A stretch of 64,000 bases of DNA from Rosenbergiella collisarenosi (GTDB lineage: Bacteria; Pseudomonadota; Gammaproteobacteria; Enterobacterales; Enterobacteriaceae): assembly GCF_018494085.1 (NCBI RefSeq), contig NZ_JABBFP010000008.1:1-64000 (forward strand), written 5' to 3'. The position numbers and the translations under genes are program-made. Shown here one piece after another: positions 49,500 to 59,727 of the stretch. The first letter of the stretch is position 1. The number at the start of each line of letters is the position of its first letter. The notes under the pieces were generated by a model that worked only from the letters and a program-made list of their open reading frames with translations, was not told the DNA's origin and did not search any database.

Positions 49500-50258
49500 A
49501 TGTTATTTGCGTTAAAAAAATTAATCGGTGGCCTGCTATTACCGTTACCTTTCCTATTATTGGTGCTAGGTATTGGGCTATTCTTGCTCTGGTTTACTGC
49601 GCGTCAACGACTGGCTAAGTACTGCCTAACGGGCGCTTGGTTACTATTGCTGTTATTGAGTGTGCAGCCGGTTGCCGATCGTTTGCTCGCGCCGTTCGAA
49701 GATCAGTATCCTACGCTTAACCACCCCTCTACGGTCGCGGCGATCGTCGTGCTCGGTGGCGGTTACACTTATAATCCACAGTGGGCCCCGAGTTCTAACT
49801 TACTCGGCAATAGCTTACCTAGGGTCGCGGAAGGGGTACGTCAATGGCGGATGAATCCTACCGCGCAACTGGTCTTTACCGGTGCGGCAGCAGCGGATAA
49901 TCCGCGCAGCAGTGCTAGTGTTGCCGCGCAAGTCGCGCAGACGCTCGGGGTTCCTGCCGACAAGCTGGTTACCCTTGAATCGCCTCGCGACACGCGCCAA
50001 GAAGCGATAGCCGTTAAACAGCGACTAGGAAACCGACCCTTTATCTTAGTGACCTCAGCCAATCATCTTCCTAGAGCCTTAGGCTTTTTTACTGAACAAG
50101 GGTTGTCGCCGATCCCGGCACCCGCCAATCAGCTTGCTATCCACTCGCCGCTGAATAGTTGGGAGCGGATCATGCCGTCACCTTTCTGGCTTGGACATAG
50201 TGAACGTGCGTGGTACGAGAGTTTGGGTAGGCTTTGGCAATGGCTGATTCGCGGTTAG
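49500..50258 (+). CDS. elyC: Envelope biogenesis factor ElyC
   Basis: DUF218 inner-membrane protein; in E. coli its loss impairs peptidoglycan and lipid-carrier use at low temperature. The start at 49500 (MLFALKKLIGGLLLP) matches E. coli and gives 252 residues (E. coli 259); the SD is weak. Two N-terminal membrane helices (to about residue 60) precede a DUF218 domain with VAAIVVLGGGYTYNPQWAPS, LVFTGAAAADN, LVTSANHLPRALGFF and PAPANQLAI. It is convergent with kdsB. Confidence 0.92.
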   Translation: MLFALKKLIGGLLLPLPFLLLVLGIGLFLLWFTARQRLAKYCLTGAWLLLLLLSVQPVADRLLAPFEDQYPTLNHPSTVAAIVVLGGGYTYNPQWAPSSNLLGNSLPRVAEGVRQWRMNPTAQLVFTGAAAADNPRSSASVAAQVAQTLGVPADKLVTLESPRDTRQEAIAVKQRLGNRPFILVTSANHLPRALGFFTEQGLSPIPAPANQLAIHSPLNSWERIMPSPFWLGHSERAWYESLGRLWQWLIRG

Positions 50259-50276
50259 CCTACTCAGGCTAACCGC
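50251..50276. terminator. Hairpin between elyC and kdsB
   Basis: GCGGTTAGCCT pairs perfectly with AGGCTAACCGC around ACTC. It spans the elyC stop codon and ends 4 bases before the kdsB stop. No U tract in either direction, so it may be a 3'-end stabiliser. Confidence 0.5.
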
Positions 50277-50280
50277 AGGA

Positions 50281-51027
50281 TTAACGCAAGACGTCTCTGA
50301 CTCTTTGCAGATCTTCTGCTGTATCGACGCCGACAGCAGGGATCGCTGCCGCTGGAGCGACGTGAATACGTTCACCATTCCACAGTACCCGTAACTGCTC
50401 AAGCAGCTCGCACTGTTCGAGCGGGCAAGGTTCCCAGCTAATGTAGCGGCGGATAAAGCCGGCCCGATAAGCATAGATACCGAGATGGCGCTGAAACTGG
50501 TCGCCAATGGTCGCTTGAGAGTGAGCAAATCGCTCGCGATCCCAAGGAATCGTCGCTCTGGAGAAATACAGCGCATAGCCCTGTTTATCCGTCACCACTT
50601 TCACGGCGTTCGGATTAAAGGCTTCGTGTGCCTCAGTGATTGGTGCAGAAAGCGTCGCCATGCCACAATCCGCCTTAGCCAAGTTATCTGCAACCTGTTT
50701 GATAATGACAGGCGGGATCAACGGCTCATCCCCCTGCACATTGACGATGATGGTCGAATCATCGAAACGATATTTTTCAATCACCTCTGCCAATCGTTCT
50801 GTACCCGATTGGTGATCCGCCCGCGTCATACAGACTTCACCGCCTGCCGCATTCACCACCGCTGCAACCTGCTCGTGATCAGTGGCGACGATGACCCGAT
50901 CAGCCCCCGCTGCCAGCGCTTGGTTTAGAACGTGGAGGATCATTGGCTGACCATGGATATCCGCCAAGGGCTTACCGGGCAGCCGTGAGGAGGCGTAGCG
51001 AGCCGGAATGATGACGACAAAGCTCAT
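50281..51027 (-). CDS. kdsB: CMP-Kdo synthetase
   Basis: Activates Kdo with CTP to CMP-Kdo for attachment to lipid A. The 248-residue protein (E. coli 248) starts with the nucleotidyltransferase motif [43 protein letters not shown] and the YLGIYAYR-type segment (here [20 protein letters not shown]) are conserved. It follows ycaR by 2 bases in the msbA-lpxK-ycaR-kdsB operon. Confidence 0.97.
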   Translation of the reverse strand: MSFVVIIPARYASSRLPGKPLADIHGQPMILHVLNQALAAGADRVIVATDHEQVAAVVNAAGGEVCMTRADHQSGTERLAEVIEKYRFDDSTIIVNVQGDEPLIPPVIIKQVADNLAKADCGMATLSAPITEAHEAFNPNAVKVVTDKQGYALYFSRATIPWDRERFAHSQATIGDQFQRHLGIYAYRAGFIRRYISWEPCPLEQCELLEQLRVLWNGERIHVAPAAAIPAVGVDTAEDLQRVRDVLR

Positions 51028-51029
51028 TG

Positions 51030-51206
51030 TTAGCTCTCGTCCGCAGTTAAGCTGCGCGCTTCATTCTCCAGCAGTACTGGAATGCCCTCTTGGATAGGGA
51101 AGGCCAGCCCATCTGGTTTACAGATTAATTCTTGTTCCTGCGGATGGTAGTCGAGTTTACCGTGACAAACGGGACAAGCGACGATACCAGCTAAACGATG
51201 ATCCAT
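51030..51206 (-). CDS. ycaR: Small zinc-ribbon-like protein YcaR (UPF0434)
   Basis: A 58-residue protein (E. coli YcaR 60) of the Trm112p-like family, starting [20 protein letters not shown] with a CxxC pair and a later [20 protein letters not shown]. The function is unknown. ATG at 51206 follows GGAGG by 4 bases, which settles the start; the open frame runs on upstream into lpxK. It sits between lpxK and kdsB as in most Enterobacterales. Confidence 0.95.
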   Translation of the reverse strand: MDHRLAGIVACPVCHGKLDYHPQEQELICKPDGLAFPIQEGIPVLLENEARSLTADES

Positions 51207-51234
51207 AAGACCTCCAAATAAATAACGTTGACTG

Positions 51235-52245
51235 CTACAGGGACGTCCCTTGAGAAGCAGTAGGCAATAAAGCAATAATCTTGTCGAGCAGCCGCTGCGC
51301 ATCCGCCGACGGAAGCTGTGCATCGATTGGCAAGTACCACCAATTCTCTAACGCAAAATACTGGCATTTTACCGCATCTTTTTCCGTCATCAGTAATGCC
51401 TGCGAGGAATCTGCCAAACCGGAAAGCTCCTCGAGAGTATAGGCATGGTGGTCGGCAAACGCATATTCGCGCTCAGGAGTGATCCCTTGAGCGCGTAGGG
51501 TCGAGAAAAAACGCGGTGGATGGCCGATACCCGCTAAGGCGACGGACGATCGATTCGCTAAGGCTGCCAGGGGAAGTGGTAGACCCGTGACAAGATTCGT
51601 CCACACTCCCGGTCGCAGGCGCATCGGAATTTCGCCCTGTTGTGCCTCACCGCCATTGGTGATCACCGCATCAACGCTCTTTAAGCGCGAGGGCCTCTCA
51701 CGCATAGGACCCGCCGGAAGCCACCAGCCGTTACCGAAACGTCTTTCACCGTCGATAACGACGATTTCCATATCGCGCTGTAGCGCGTAATGCTGCAATC
51801 CATCGTCGGTGATAATGACTGAAATATCGTTGTGTGCCTGCAACAGCGCGCTGATTGCCGCACGGCGTTTAGGCGCAACCGCGACGGGCACTCCTGTACG
51901 TTGGAAGATCAGTACTGGCTCATCCCCCGCTTGCTGTGCAGAGGTCGTCGCGTCGAGTACTAAAGGGTAGTGCTCTGCCTTACCCCCATACCCCCGCGAG
52001 ACGACTGCCGGACGAATACCGCGTTGTTTGAGTTGTTCAACCAACCAGATCACTACCGGCGTTTTACCATTGCCCCCTGCGGTCAGATTCCCGACCACGA
52101 CCACCGGCACTGGTGCCTTCCATCTTTTTTTCAGCCCGCAGCGATAGCTGAAGCGAATGGCGGCAGTGATCGCTCCATACAGCCAAGAGAGTGGCAGCAA
52201 AAGCCGCCATGCTCCCGACTTTCCGCTCCACAGGCGCGCGATCAT
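51235..52245 (-). CDS. lpxK: Tetraacyldisaccharide 4'-kinase
   Basis: Membrane-associated P-loop kinase that adds the 4'-phosphate to the lipid A precursor to make lipid IVA. The 336-residue protein (E. coli 328) has an N-terminal membrane-associating helix ([18 protein letters not shown]), the Walker A motif [27 protein letters not shown] and the catalytic region [21 protein letters not shown]. Its ATG overlaps the msbA stop by 4 bases. Confidence 0.96.
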   Translation of the reverse strand: MIARLWSGKSGAWRLLLPLSWLYGAITAAIRFSYRCGLKKRWKAPVPVVVVGNLTAGGNGKTPVVIWLVEQLKQRGIRPAVVSRGYGGKAEHYPLVLDATTSAQQAGDEPVLIFQRTGVPVAVAPKRRAAISALLQAHNDISVIITDDGLQHYALQRDMEIVVIDGERRFGNGWWLPAGPMRERPSRLKSVDAVITNGGEAQQGEIPMRLRPGVWTNLVTGLPLPLAALANRSSVALAGIGHPPRFFSTLRAQGITPEREYAFADHHAYTLEELSGLADSSQALLMTEKDAVKCQYFALENWWYLPIDAQLPSADAQRLLDKIIALLPTASQGTSL

Positions 52246-53990
52246 TGGCCGAACTGAATACGATGCAGTTGAGCGTAGGCACCCGCTTGAGCCAGCAGCT
52301 CTTGGTGTGTGCCACGTTCGATGATTTGTCCATCCTCAACGACCACAATCATATCCGCCTTTTCGATTGTCGATAGGCGGTGCGCAATAACCAATGAGGT
52401 ACGATTCCGCTGTAGCTCATCTAAGGCAGATTGAATCGCGCGTTCCGATTCTGTGTCTAAGGCAGATGTCGCTTCGTCCAAGATCAGTACCGGGCTATCG
52501 CGAAGTAGCGCTCGTGCTATCGCGATACGCTGACGCTGGCCGCCGGATAATAAGACGCCATTCTCACCGATTACAGTATCGAGACCGTTATCCATCCGCG
52601 CAATAAAGTCCATCGCGTGGGCCATTTCCGCAACGTTTTCGATATCTTGACGACTGTATTGATCGGTACGTGCATAGGCGATGTTATTAGCGATGGTATC
52701 GTTAAATAGGTGAACATTTTGCGACACTAACGCGACCTGATTACGCAAAGCTTGCAGCTTATAATCATTGATTTCATGGCCATCTAGCAGGATCTGTCCT
52801 GACTGAATATCATAAAAACGCGTCAATAAACTGGCCAACGTCGATTTACCCGAGCCAGAACGTCCCACTAGTGCCACGGTTTTTCCTGCCGGAAGCGTTA
52901 AGTTAATATTTTTTAACGCTGGCGTTTCGCGACCCGGATAGGTAAAGGTGACGTTACGAAACTCAATATCGCCCTGCACGCGTTCGACAGAACGTTGCCC
53001 ATTATCGACTTCTTGCTCGGCATCGAGAATACTGAACAGCGTCTGGCAGGCTGCCATCCCGCGTTGAAACTGGGCGTTTACGTTAGTCAGTGACTTAAGC
53101 GGACGCATTAAGGCGATCATGGAGGAGAAGACTACCGTAATCGTTCCCGCCGTTAGCGTATCCATTACCGCTGGATAACTGGCCGCATACAGGATGAACG
53201 CGAGGGCGAGCGAGGCAATAAGTTGGATAATCGGGTCGGAGATAGAAGACGCGCTAACCAGTTTCATCCCTTGTTGACGCATACGATTACTGACCGTCGC
53301 AAAGCGTTGGGCTTCGATCTCTTGCCCACCGAAGATCAATACTTCCTTATGGCCCTTAAGCATTTGCTCAGCGCTGGTTGTCACCTCACCCATCGTGTTT
53401 TGCATCGTCTTACTGATATTTCTAAAACGCTTAGAAACCAGTCGGATAGTAAACGAGACGATCGGCGCAAGCAGGATTAGGATCAGCGATAATTGCCAGC
53501 TGTAGTAAAACATCATGATGAATAAACCGATGATCGATGCGCCCTCTCTAACCACCGTCACTAGTGCGCTAGATGACGACGAGGCGACCTGTTCAGAATC
53601 GTAGGTTATTCTTGATAAAAGCGTTCCGGTCGATTGCTGATCGAAGAAGGAGACCGGCATGCTCATCATATGGGCAAATAAACTGCGGCGCATTCCCATT
53701 ACCACATTTCCCGATACCCAAGAGATGCAGTAGCTAGACGCATAACTTGTTACCCCACGGATCAACATGAGGCCGATTACGGCTAAGGGCATCCAGAGTA
53801 AGACTGATTTATCGGCTTTACCAAACCCATCATCGAGTAGGGGTTTGAGCAGCGATAACATCAAAGTGTCCCCTGCTGCATTAATAATCAGAGCAATCGC
53901 AGCAATAAACAGGCCTGCTTTATGGGGGGCTATCATTGGCCAGAGACGACGGAACGTCTGCCACGTTGAGAGATCTTTGTCTAAGTGCAT
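52242..53990 (-). CDS. msbA: Lipid A export ATP-binding/permease MsbA
   Basis: Homodimeric ABC exporter that flips core-lipid A across the inner membrane. It has 582 residues, the E. coli length. Six membrane helices (about 20-320) with [20 protein letters not shown] are followed by the nucleotide-binding domain: Walker [14 protein letters not shown] loop [13 protein letters not shown], signature [17 protein letters not shown], Walker [13 protein letters not shown] and H loop [10 protein letters not shown]. comEC lies 34 bases upstream on the same strand. Confidence 0.98.
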   Translation of the reverse strand: MHLDKDLSTWQTFRRLWPMIAPHKAGLFIAAIALIINAAGDTLMLSLLKPLLDDGFGKADKSVLLWMPLAVIGLMLIRGVTSYASSYCISWVSGNVVMGMRRSLFAHMMSMPVSFFDQQSTGTLLSRITYDSEQVASSSSSALVTVVREGASIIGLFIMMFYYSWQLSLILILLAPIVSFTIRLVSKRFRNISKTMQNTMGEVTTSAEQMLKGHKEVLIFGGQEIEAQRFATVSNRMRQQGMKLVSASSISDPIIQLIASLALAFILYAASYPAVMDTLTAGTITVVFSSMIALMRPLKSLTNVNAQFQRGMAACQTLFSILDAEQEVDNGQRSVERVQGDIEFRNVTFTYPGRETPALKNINLTLPAGKTVALVGRSGSGKSTLASLLTRFYDIQSGQILLDGHEINDYKLQALRNQVALVSQNVHLFNDTIANNIAYARTDQYSRQDIENVAEMAHAMDFIARMDNGLDTVIGENGVLLSGGQRQRIAIARALLRDSPVLILDEATSALDTESERAIQSALDELQRNRTSLVIAHRLSTIEKADMIVVVEDGQIIERGTHQELLAQAGAYAQLHRIQFGQ

Positions 53991-54024
53991 TATTTCTTCA
54001 CGTTTTTTAACATCGAAGGGTAGT

Positions 54025-56274
54025 TTACCCGTAATCAGGTTTTACACCAAACCATTGATGGTACCATCGGGGTGAAATTTGATCACGTAATTGTAAAATC
54101 TCACTATTCCCCGCGGTGACCCTAATCGATATCTGTCCGGCCTGTGCCGTATCAAGCCATTGAATACCCTGCTGTTGATAGCGTTTCACGACATTTGTTG
54201 CGGGTAAGCGCCACGCGTTGTAGCGGGCCACGGAGGCAATTGCAATATTAGGCCGCAGTGTCCTGAGTAATAAGGGACTAGAGGAGGTTCGGCTACCGTG
54301 GTGAGGTACCTGTAGCCAATCGACAGGTAGTGTCTGGCCGACTAACTCAACAAGCCTTTGCTCCGCCTTCTTTTCAAGATCACCGGTAAGCAGGAGATGA
54401 TGTCGACCATCGCTGATGTACAGTACGCAGGAATCATTATTTTGTCCGGCCGTTGGAAATTGCTCCGGCCAGAGCACCTGAATGGCTAATCGCCCCCATT
54501 GCCAGTGATCCCCACGCCGACAAGCTAAGGCCCCGGGATAACGGTAGGACGTCCTCACCACTAGCTGTGGCCAAATTTTTTTGATACTCGCCAGGCCACC
54601 ACTATGATCGCTATGGCGATGGCTAATCACCGCCATAACCGGCGTTATCCCCTGGTCAATCAGCCAAGGGACGATAATACGCTCGCCTGCATCCCCCACC
54701 TGCCAGCGGTTGCCTGTATCGTAGATAAGGCCTTCCCCTCGTTGACTGATCACCATCGCTAAGCCATGACCGACGTCTAACATATCTACCCGCCACAGGA
54801 TCTCCGAGGGCTGAACACGCCAACTCGCTAGACTGATAAGGAGTGCGCAGAGACTCAAGGGCGAGGCCCGCCAGAGATAAAAACGGCTAATACATAACCC
54901 ACCCCAGAGTAGACAGGCAACCTGTGGCGCGGCAGGAAGAAATACCCACCCCTCTTTTTGTAGGCCGAGCAGTGCGAAGAGACAACGAAAGAGCGCGTCG
55001 TGGAGTAATAGCAAGCTACTGTAGAGCAGATCGGGCCACGGTATGGCAAGCAGTAGCGCTAACGGTAATAGGCCTAGACTGACGATAGGAATAGCCACTA
55101 GGTTAGCCCCTAAAGCAGCAAGGCTGGTACCGTGAAAGAAAAAAATCTGAATCGGTAAGAGTAAAACCATAATCCCTAGCTGCAGATGTACTAGACGAAT
55201 AATCGCGTAGCGTTTAGCTTGACGATACGCCGGGGATAAAGGAAACCAACGATACCAGATCAGTAACGCTAAAACGGCGAGTACCGAGAGCCATAAGCTA
55301 TCGGAGAGGATCATCAGTGGATTGGTCGCCAAGAGGCTAGCCACGCAGAGTAAGAGAATATGAAAACTGGAAAGATTTAGAGCAAATCGCTTAGCCGCCA
55401 GCCAGAAGGTTAAGGCGAATAGCGCGCGTAGAGCCGAAGGTTGGGCACCAGAGAGTAAACAGTAGCCAGCACTGGCTAGCCAACTTATTGCCTCGAGCCC
55501 GCCTGCCCGCGAGAACCTAGCCGGAAACAATAGCTGTACCCATTTTATTATGCGACGAGTGAGTAAGAAGATAAGCCCTACATGCATGCCGGATATCGCC
55601 ATTAGATGTCCGATACCCGTTTCCCGAAACAGTGTATTGACCTCTGGCGGGATCCTGTCCCGCAACCCAAAGACCAATGCCCGCGAGATGCCCTGCCACG
55701 GAGAGCTAGCGCTACGTCGCACAAAGGCCTGCTCAAGGCGATGGCGCACCGAGCAAGTTGGGTCCAGTAGCTGCTGACGGTGTATTTTACCGGTGAACGG
55801 CGTGTCCTTCGCCAGCGCGTTACGCTGGCTATCATAGCCCCCCTCGTTCAATAGGCTATGCACGGGACGTAAACGTAAGCGCATTAGCCAATGCTGCCCC
55901 AGACAGTACTGGCTAGCGTCGATGTTACCGATCCATACGTCATAGACAGGAAATCGCCATTGACCTTCAACCTTAGTCAGGCTGACCCTAATCCGGCCAT
56001 TTAATTCCTGAACTTCACTCACTCTCACTTCGGCGCTGACCGTTCGTTCGCTCCACGCGGTGATCGTGGATACCAGCCCGTGGGCGGTAAACTGGCTAAT
56101 AAAGAAAAAGAATAGCGCTACGCCACAATAGTGCAGATATTTAGATCTCGTGATCAACAACAGCAATGCTAGAAGTAATACTGTGCTGAGGACTGGAAGG
56201 CTAACAATCTGTGGAATAAATAGCAGCGGGAAACACGCGGCAATCAATAGCCAAGCATAAGGAATAGTCTGCAT
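54025..56274 (-). CDS. ycaI: ComEC/Rec2 family DNA-uptake channel protein (YcaI)
   Basis: Predicted inner-membrane channel for entry of single-stranded DNA. The 749-residue protein (E. coli YcaI ~754) has the ComEC N-terminal region, a competence domain with about ten membrane segments ([17 protein letters not shown] marks its start) and a C-terminal metallo-beta-lactamase-like domain with [20 protein letters not shown], the metal motif [11 protein letters not shown] and [14 protein letters not shown], then [16 protein letters not shown]. The frame is intact. ATG at 56274 is chosen; a TTG five codons upstream is also possible. Whether the cell is naturally competent is not known. Confidence 0.92.
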   Translation of the reverse strand: MQTIPYAWLLIAACFPLLFIPQIVSLPVLSTVLLLALLLLITRSKYLHYCGVALFFFFISQFTAHGLVSTITAWSERTVSAEVRVSEVQELNGRIRVSLTKVEGQWRFPVYDVWIGNIDASQYCLGQHWLMRLRLRPVHSLLNEGGYDSQRNALAKDTPFTGKIHRQQLLDPTCSVRHRLEQAFVRRSASSPWQGISRALVFGLRDRIPPEVNTLFRETGIGHLMAISGMHVGLIFLLTRRIIKWVQLLFPARFSRAGGLEAISWLASAGYCLLSGAQPSALRALFALTFWLAAKRFALNLSSFHILLLCVASLLATNPLMILSDSLWLSVLAVLALLIWYRWFPLSPAYRQAKRYAIIRLVHLQLGIMVLLLPIQIFFFHGTSLAALGANLVAIPIVSLGLLPLALLLAIPWPDLLYSSLLLLHDALFRCLFALLGLQKEGWVFLPAAPQVACLLWGGLCISRFYLWRASPLSLCALLISLASWRVQPSEILWRVDMLDVGHGLAMVISQRGEGLIYDTGNRWQVGDAGERIIVPWLIDQGITPVMAVISHRHSDHSGGLASIKKIWPQLVVRTSYRYPGALACRRGDHWQWGRLAIQVLWPEQFPTAGQNNDSCVLYISDGRHHLLLTGDLEKKAEQRLVELVGQTLPVDWLQVPHHGSRTSSSPLLLRTLRPNIAIASVARYNAWRLPATNVVKRYQQQGIQWLDTAQAGQISIRVTAGNSEILQLRDQISPRWYHQWFGVKPDYG

Positions 56275-56410
56275 AATATCACCGCTCAAAGCGAGGTACT
56301 GTAAGGGATTAATGCAGTAGTAGGTTTACTGATTGGAGAGAATGCGAGCCGCTACGGGGATTGTCGAGCGATAAAAAGGAAAGGACAAAAAATATGTGGG
56401 TCGTATAAAT

Positions 56411-56442
56411 GAAAAACGATATCTAATGATACCGTCTTTTTT
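56411..56442 (-). terminator. Terminator after ihfB
   Basis: On the complement, ACGGTATC and GATATCGT pair with one mismatch around ATTA and are followed by TTTTTC. It lies 14 bases past the ihfB stop. The rest of the 181-base gap to comEC holds no recognisable element. Confidence 0.6.
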
Positions 56443-56455
56443 AAAACTGCACTTC

Positions 56456-56740
56456 TTAGCTAGAAAGGTTGGCTCTATCGCGAAGCTCTTTTCCTGGTTT
56501 GAAATGTGGCACGTACTTACCTTCCAGTTCCACTTTCTCGCCAGTCTTCGGGTTACGCCCTACGCGTGGAGCACGGTAATGGAGTGAGAAACTACCAAAA
56601 CCCCGTATTTCGATACGGTCACCCTGCGCTAAGGTGGAAGCCATATATTCCAGCATCTCTTTAACAGCATCTTCAACAGCTTTTGCAGGGATTTGAGTCT
56701 GCTGGGCTGCGAGGCGTTCAATCAATTCAGATTTAGTCAT
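56456..56740 (-). CDS. ihfB: Integration host factor subunit beta
   Basis: Forms the IHF heterodimer with IhfA, a sequence-specific DNA-bending protein used in replication, recombination and promoter architecture. The 94-residue protein has E. coli length. The HU/IHF fold is complete, starting [20 protein letters not shown], with [20 protein letters not shown] and the DNA-contacting arm with the conserved proline ([20 protein letters not shown]). CGGAGG lies before ATG. It follows rpsA after a terminator. Confidence 0.98.
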   Translation of the reverse strand: MTKSELIERLAAQQTQIPAKAVEDAVKEMLEYMASTLAQGDRIEIRGFGSFSLHYRAPRVGRNPKTGEKVELEGKYVPHFKPGKELRDRANLSS

Positions 56741-56777
56741 TAATCCTCCGGAAATATCCTGTAAAGAAAGACAGTTT

Positions 56778-56810
56778 TAAAAAAAGCCAAGAGTGAAAAC
56801 ACCCTTGGCT
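56778..56810 (-). terminator. Terminator between rpsA and ihfB
   Basis: On the rpsA strand, AGCCAAGGGTG pairs (with one G-U) with CACTCTTGGCT around TTTT and runs into a tract of seven U residues. Confidence 0.88.
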
Positions 56811-56814
56811 AGTT

Positions 56815-56836
56815 GGGGGGATGTCACCATCCCCCT
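56815..56836 (-). repeat. Second hairpin after rpsA
   Basis: GGGGGATG and CATCCCCC form a perfect 8-base stem around TCAC (plus strand), 9 bases past the rpsA stop and ahead of the terminator. It probably stabilises the rpsA mRNA 3' end. Confidence 0.6.
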
Positions 56837-56844
56837 TTCGGCAA

Positions 56845-58521
56845 TTACTCGCCTTTAGCTGCTTTAAATGCTTCAGCCATTGCGTTAGAGAAGTTGCTTT
56901 CATCTTGTTGCTTGTTGTTCACAGCAGCAACTGCATCTTTCTCGTCAGCTTCGTCTTTAGCACGTACAGACAGGGTTACAACACGGTTTTTACGGTCAAC
57001 ACCGGTGAATTTCGCTTCCACGTCATCACCAACATTCAGAACCAGAGTTGCATCTTCAACGCGGTCGCGTGAAGCTTCTGAAGCGCGTAAGTAACCTTCA
57101 ACACCGTCAGCCAGTTCAACAGTTGCGCCTTTAGCGTCGACTGCAGTCACTTTACCGTTAACGATAACGCCTTTCTTGTTCAGCGCAACGTAGTTGTTGA
57201 ATGGATCTTCAGCAAGTTGTTTCACGCCTAAAGAGATACGCTCACGCTCAGCATCGACTTGCAGAACTACTGCAGCAATTTCGTCGCCTTTCTTGTATTC
57301 ACGAACGGCTTCTTCGCCAGTTGCGTTCCAAGAAATGTCAGACAGGTGAACCAGACCATCGATTCCGCCGTCCAGACCGATGAAGATACCGAAGTCAGTG
57401 ATTGACTTGATTTTACCTTCAACGCGATCGCCTTTGTTGTGAGTTTCTGCGAAGTGCTGCCATGGGTTAGATTTACATTGCTTCAGACCCAGGGAGATAC
57501 GACGACGCTCTTCATCGATGTCCAGAACCATGACTTCAACCACATCACCTACGTTTACAACTTTAGATGGGTGGATGTTTTTGTTGGTCCAATCCATTTC
57601 AGAAACGTGTACCAGACCTTCAACGCCTTCTTCGATTTCTACGAAGCAGCCGTAATCAGTCAGGTTAGTTACACGACCCGTCAGCTTGGTGCTTTCTGGG
57701 TAACGCTTAGCGATAGCAACCCATGGATCTTCGCCCAGTTGTTTCAGACCTAATGATACGCGAGTACGCTCACGGTCGAACTTCAGGACTTTAACATTGA
57801 TTTCGTCACCAACATTCACGATCTCGCTTGGGTGCTTAACGCGTTTCCAAGCCATATCAGTGATGTGCAGTAGGCCGTCAACGCCGCCCAGATCAACGAA
57901 TGCACCGTAGTCAGTCAGGTTCTTAACGATACCTTTAACTTCCATGCCTTCTTGCAGGTTTTCTAGCAGTTGATCACGTTCTGCACTGTTCTCAGACTCG
58001 ATCACCGCGCGGCGAGAAACCACGACGTTGTTACGTTTCTGATCCAGTTTGATGACTTTAAATTCTAACTCTTTGCCTTCAAGGTGCAGAGTGTCGCGAA
58101 CCGGACGTACGTCAACCAGTGAACCTGGCAGGAACGCACGGATACCGTTTAGCTCAACAGTGAAGCCGCCCTTGACTTTGCCGTTGATAATACCGGTAAC
58201 AGTTTCAGCATCTTCGTAAGCTTTTTCCAGCGTGATCCAAGCTTCGTGACGCTTAGCTTTCTCACGGGACAGCAGGGTTTCACCGAAGCCGTCTTCTACT
58301 GCGTCCAGCGCAACGTCAACTTCGTCGCCTACCTGGATTTCCAGTTCGCCAGCTGCGTTTTTGAACTGCTCTGCAGGAATTGCAGATTCAGATTTCAGGC
58401 CCGCATCAACTAGGACGACGTCTTTGTCGATAGAGACAACAACGCCACGAACGATGGAACCCGGACGGGTTTCGATTTCTTTCAGGGATTCTTCAAATAG
58501 TTGAGCAAAAGATTCAGTCAT
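56845..58521 (-). CDS. rpsA: 30S ribosomal protein S1
   Basis: RNA-binding ribosomal protein needed for initiation on most mRNAs. ATG at 58521 ([20 protein letters not shown]) gives 558 residues (E. coli 557); an open frame 12 codons upstream has no homology. Six S1 OB-fold repeats are visible, for example [40 protein letters not shown] and [20 protein letters not shown]; the first two bind the ribosome and the rest mRNA. Codon use is strongly biased. It lies between cmk and ihfB as in E. coli. In E. coli S1 represses its own translation. Confidence 0.99.
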   Translation of the reverse strand: MTESFAQLFEESLKEIETRPGSIVRGVVVSIDKDVVLVDAGLKSESAIPAEQFKNAAGELEIQVGDEVDVALDAVEDGFGETLLSREKAKRHEAWITLEKAYEDAETVTGIINGKVKGGFTVELNGIRAFLPGSLVDVRPVRDTLHLEGKELEFKVIKLDQKRNNVVVSRRAVIESENSAERDQLLENLQEGMEVKGIVKNLTDYGAFVDLGGVDGLLHITDMAWKRVKHPSEIVNVGDEINVKVLKFDRERTRVSLGLKQLGEDPWVAIAKRYPESTKLTGRVTNLTDYGCFVEIEEGVEGLVHVSEMDWTNKNIHPSKVVNVGDVVEVMVLDIDEERRRISLGLKQCKSNPWQHFAETHNKGDRVEGKIKSITDFGIFIGLDGGIDGLVHLSDISWNATGEEAVREYKKGDEIAAVVLQVDAERERISLGVKQLAEDPFNNYVALNKKGVIVNGKVTAVDAKGATVELADGVEGYLRASEASRDRVEDATLVLNVGDDVEAKFTGVDRKNRVVTLSVRAKDEADEKDAVAAVNNKQQDESNFSNAMAEAFKAAKGE

Positions 58522-58642
58522 ATTGATAATCTTAGGATTCTTCAATTTAACGTCCATTGGACTTCATGTCTAATGGGGTTGTTTAACATTCTTCACACCA
58601 TCCATGGAATGAAGCTACAGCATTCTTTTTATTTTAGCACAC

Positions 58643-59329
58643 TTATGCGCTGAAGTTAGGCAATTTTTTCTGAATATATTCAAGAGCTATCGCCGTCACT
58701 TCTTCGATATCAATTCCCGTAGAATCAATAACTAAGGCATCGCCCGCCGCGACTAATGGCGCAACGGCACGATTACGGTCGCGGTCATCACGCTCTACCG
58801 TCTCCGCTAAAAGTTGCGCAAAGTTAACATCTACGCCTGCTTGCTGCAACTGCTGGCGACGACGTTCGGCGCGCTCTTCGGCACTTGCATCAAGGAAAAT
58901 TTTTACTGGCGCATCTGGAAATACAACCGTTCCCATATCTCGTCCATCGGCAATCAAGCCCGGTAATTCACGAAAGTTGCGCTGCCTACGTAATAATGCC
59001 TCGCGCACGCGAGGGAATGCAGCCACTTTCGAGGCGGTATTACTCACGTCTTGCGTGCGGATCGCCGCAGTCACCTCTTCGCCTTCTAAAACGACTTGAG
59101 TACGGTTCTCGTCGACGATAAATTTCACATCGAGGTGCGCCGCAAGAGGAACTAGCGCCTCTTCATGCGCGATATCAACATGATGGTGGAGCGCGGCTAA
59201 CGCTAAGACGCGGTAGATTGCGCCTGAATCCAACAGGTGCCAGCCTAGCTGCTCGGCTAATACCTTACACAGCGTACCTTTACCCGCCCCGCTCGGCCCA
59301 TCGATAGTAATGACTGGAATGGTCGTCAT
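58643..59329 (-). CDS. cmk: Cytidylate kinase
   Basis: Phosphorylates CMP and dCMP with ATP. The 228-residue protein (E. coli 227) has the P-loop [19 protein letters not shown] at the N-terminus, the NMP-binding domain (about 70-150) with [20 protein letters not shown], and the LID-region [17 protein letters not shown]. Its ATG follows a GGAG-type site. rpsA follows after 121 bases; the pair is usually an operon. Confidence 0.97.
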   Translation of the reverse strand: MTTIPVITIDGPSGAGKGTLCKVLAEQLGWHLLDSGAIYRVLALAALHHHVDIAHEEALVPLAAHLDVKFIVDENRTQVVLEGEEVTAAIRTQDVSNTASKVAAFPRVREALLRRQRNFRELPGLIADGRDMGTVVFPDAPVKIFLDASAEERAERRRQQLQQAGVDVNFAQLLAETVERDDRDRNRAVAPLVAAGDALVIDSTGIDIEEVTAIALEYIQKKLPNFSA

Positions 59330-59496
59330 TTCTGACTCCTTGCACTCAGCAATAAAATGGCGTCAGTATACCTGAATCTGTTGGTGAACGTTACCCCAAG
59401 CTCATCTCTTCACTTGCATAACGGATAAGCTTGTCTACACTTTATTAATTAAAAAATGAACGATAATCATAGAGTAAGCTATCTAGGAGGCGAGTT

Positions 59497-59688
59497 ATGG
59501 CAGGTCATCCCCCGTATCCCCGTAAAGCATGGATTATTGAGGTTTCAGATGGTCAAGGCGTGGACAAAGTAGGTCACTATGAGCTCAGGGCCGATCATCC
59601 CTACCCCGATACCCTGATTAGCCAGCATTCTACCCGCCAAGATGCGGAAGACGCGAAAGAGCGTTATGTCGGCGAAGATAAGGAATAA
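59497..59688 (+). CDS. Unrecognised 63-residue protein
   Basis: A small protein on the opposite strand to both neighbours, with its own strong ribosome site (AGGAGG, 6 bases before ATG) and its own terminator, so it is very likely expressed. It is charged and soluble, with no signal peptide or membrane segment: a Pro-rich start (AGHPPYPRKAWIIEVSDG), a central HYELRADHPYPDTLISQHST and an acidic-basic end (DAEDAKERYVGEDKE). The spacing of aromatic and strand-like residues suggests a small beta-beta-alpha fold. It resembles short conserved enterobacterial proteins I have seen but cannot name; function unknown. Confidence 0.75.
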   Translation: MAGHPPYPRKAWIIEVSDGQGVDKVGHYELRADHPYPDTLISQHSTRQDAEDAKERYVGEDKE

Positions 59689-59693
59689 TCTGT

Positions 59694-59725
59694 AGGCCAT
59701 GTGCAACGTACACATGGCCTTTTTC
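59694..59725 (+). terminator. Terminator after the 63-residue gene
   Basis: AGGCCATGTG pairs perfectly with CACATGGCCT around CAACGTA and is followed by TTTTTC, 5 bases past the stop codon. Confidence 0.9.
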
Positions 59726-59727
59726 AC

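Noticed and set aside
50485-50928. 147-codon open frame antisense to kdsB
   Set aside because: Entirely inside a well-supported gene, no ribosome site or protein likeness; a shadow frame.
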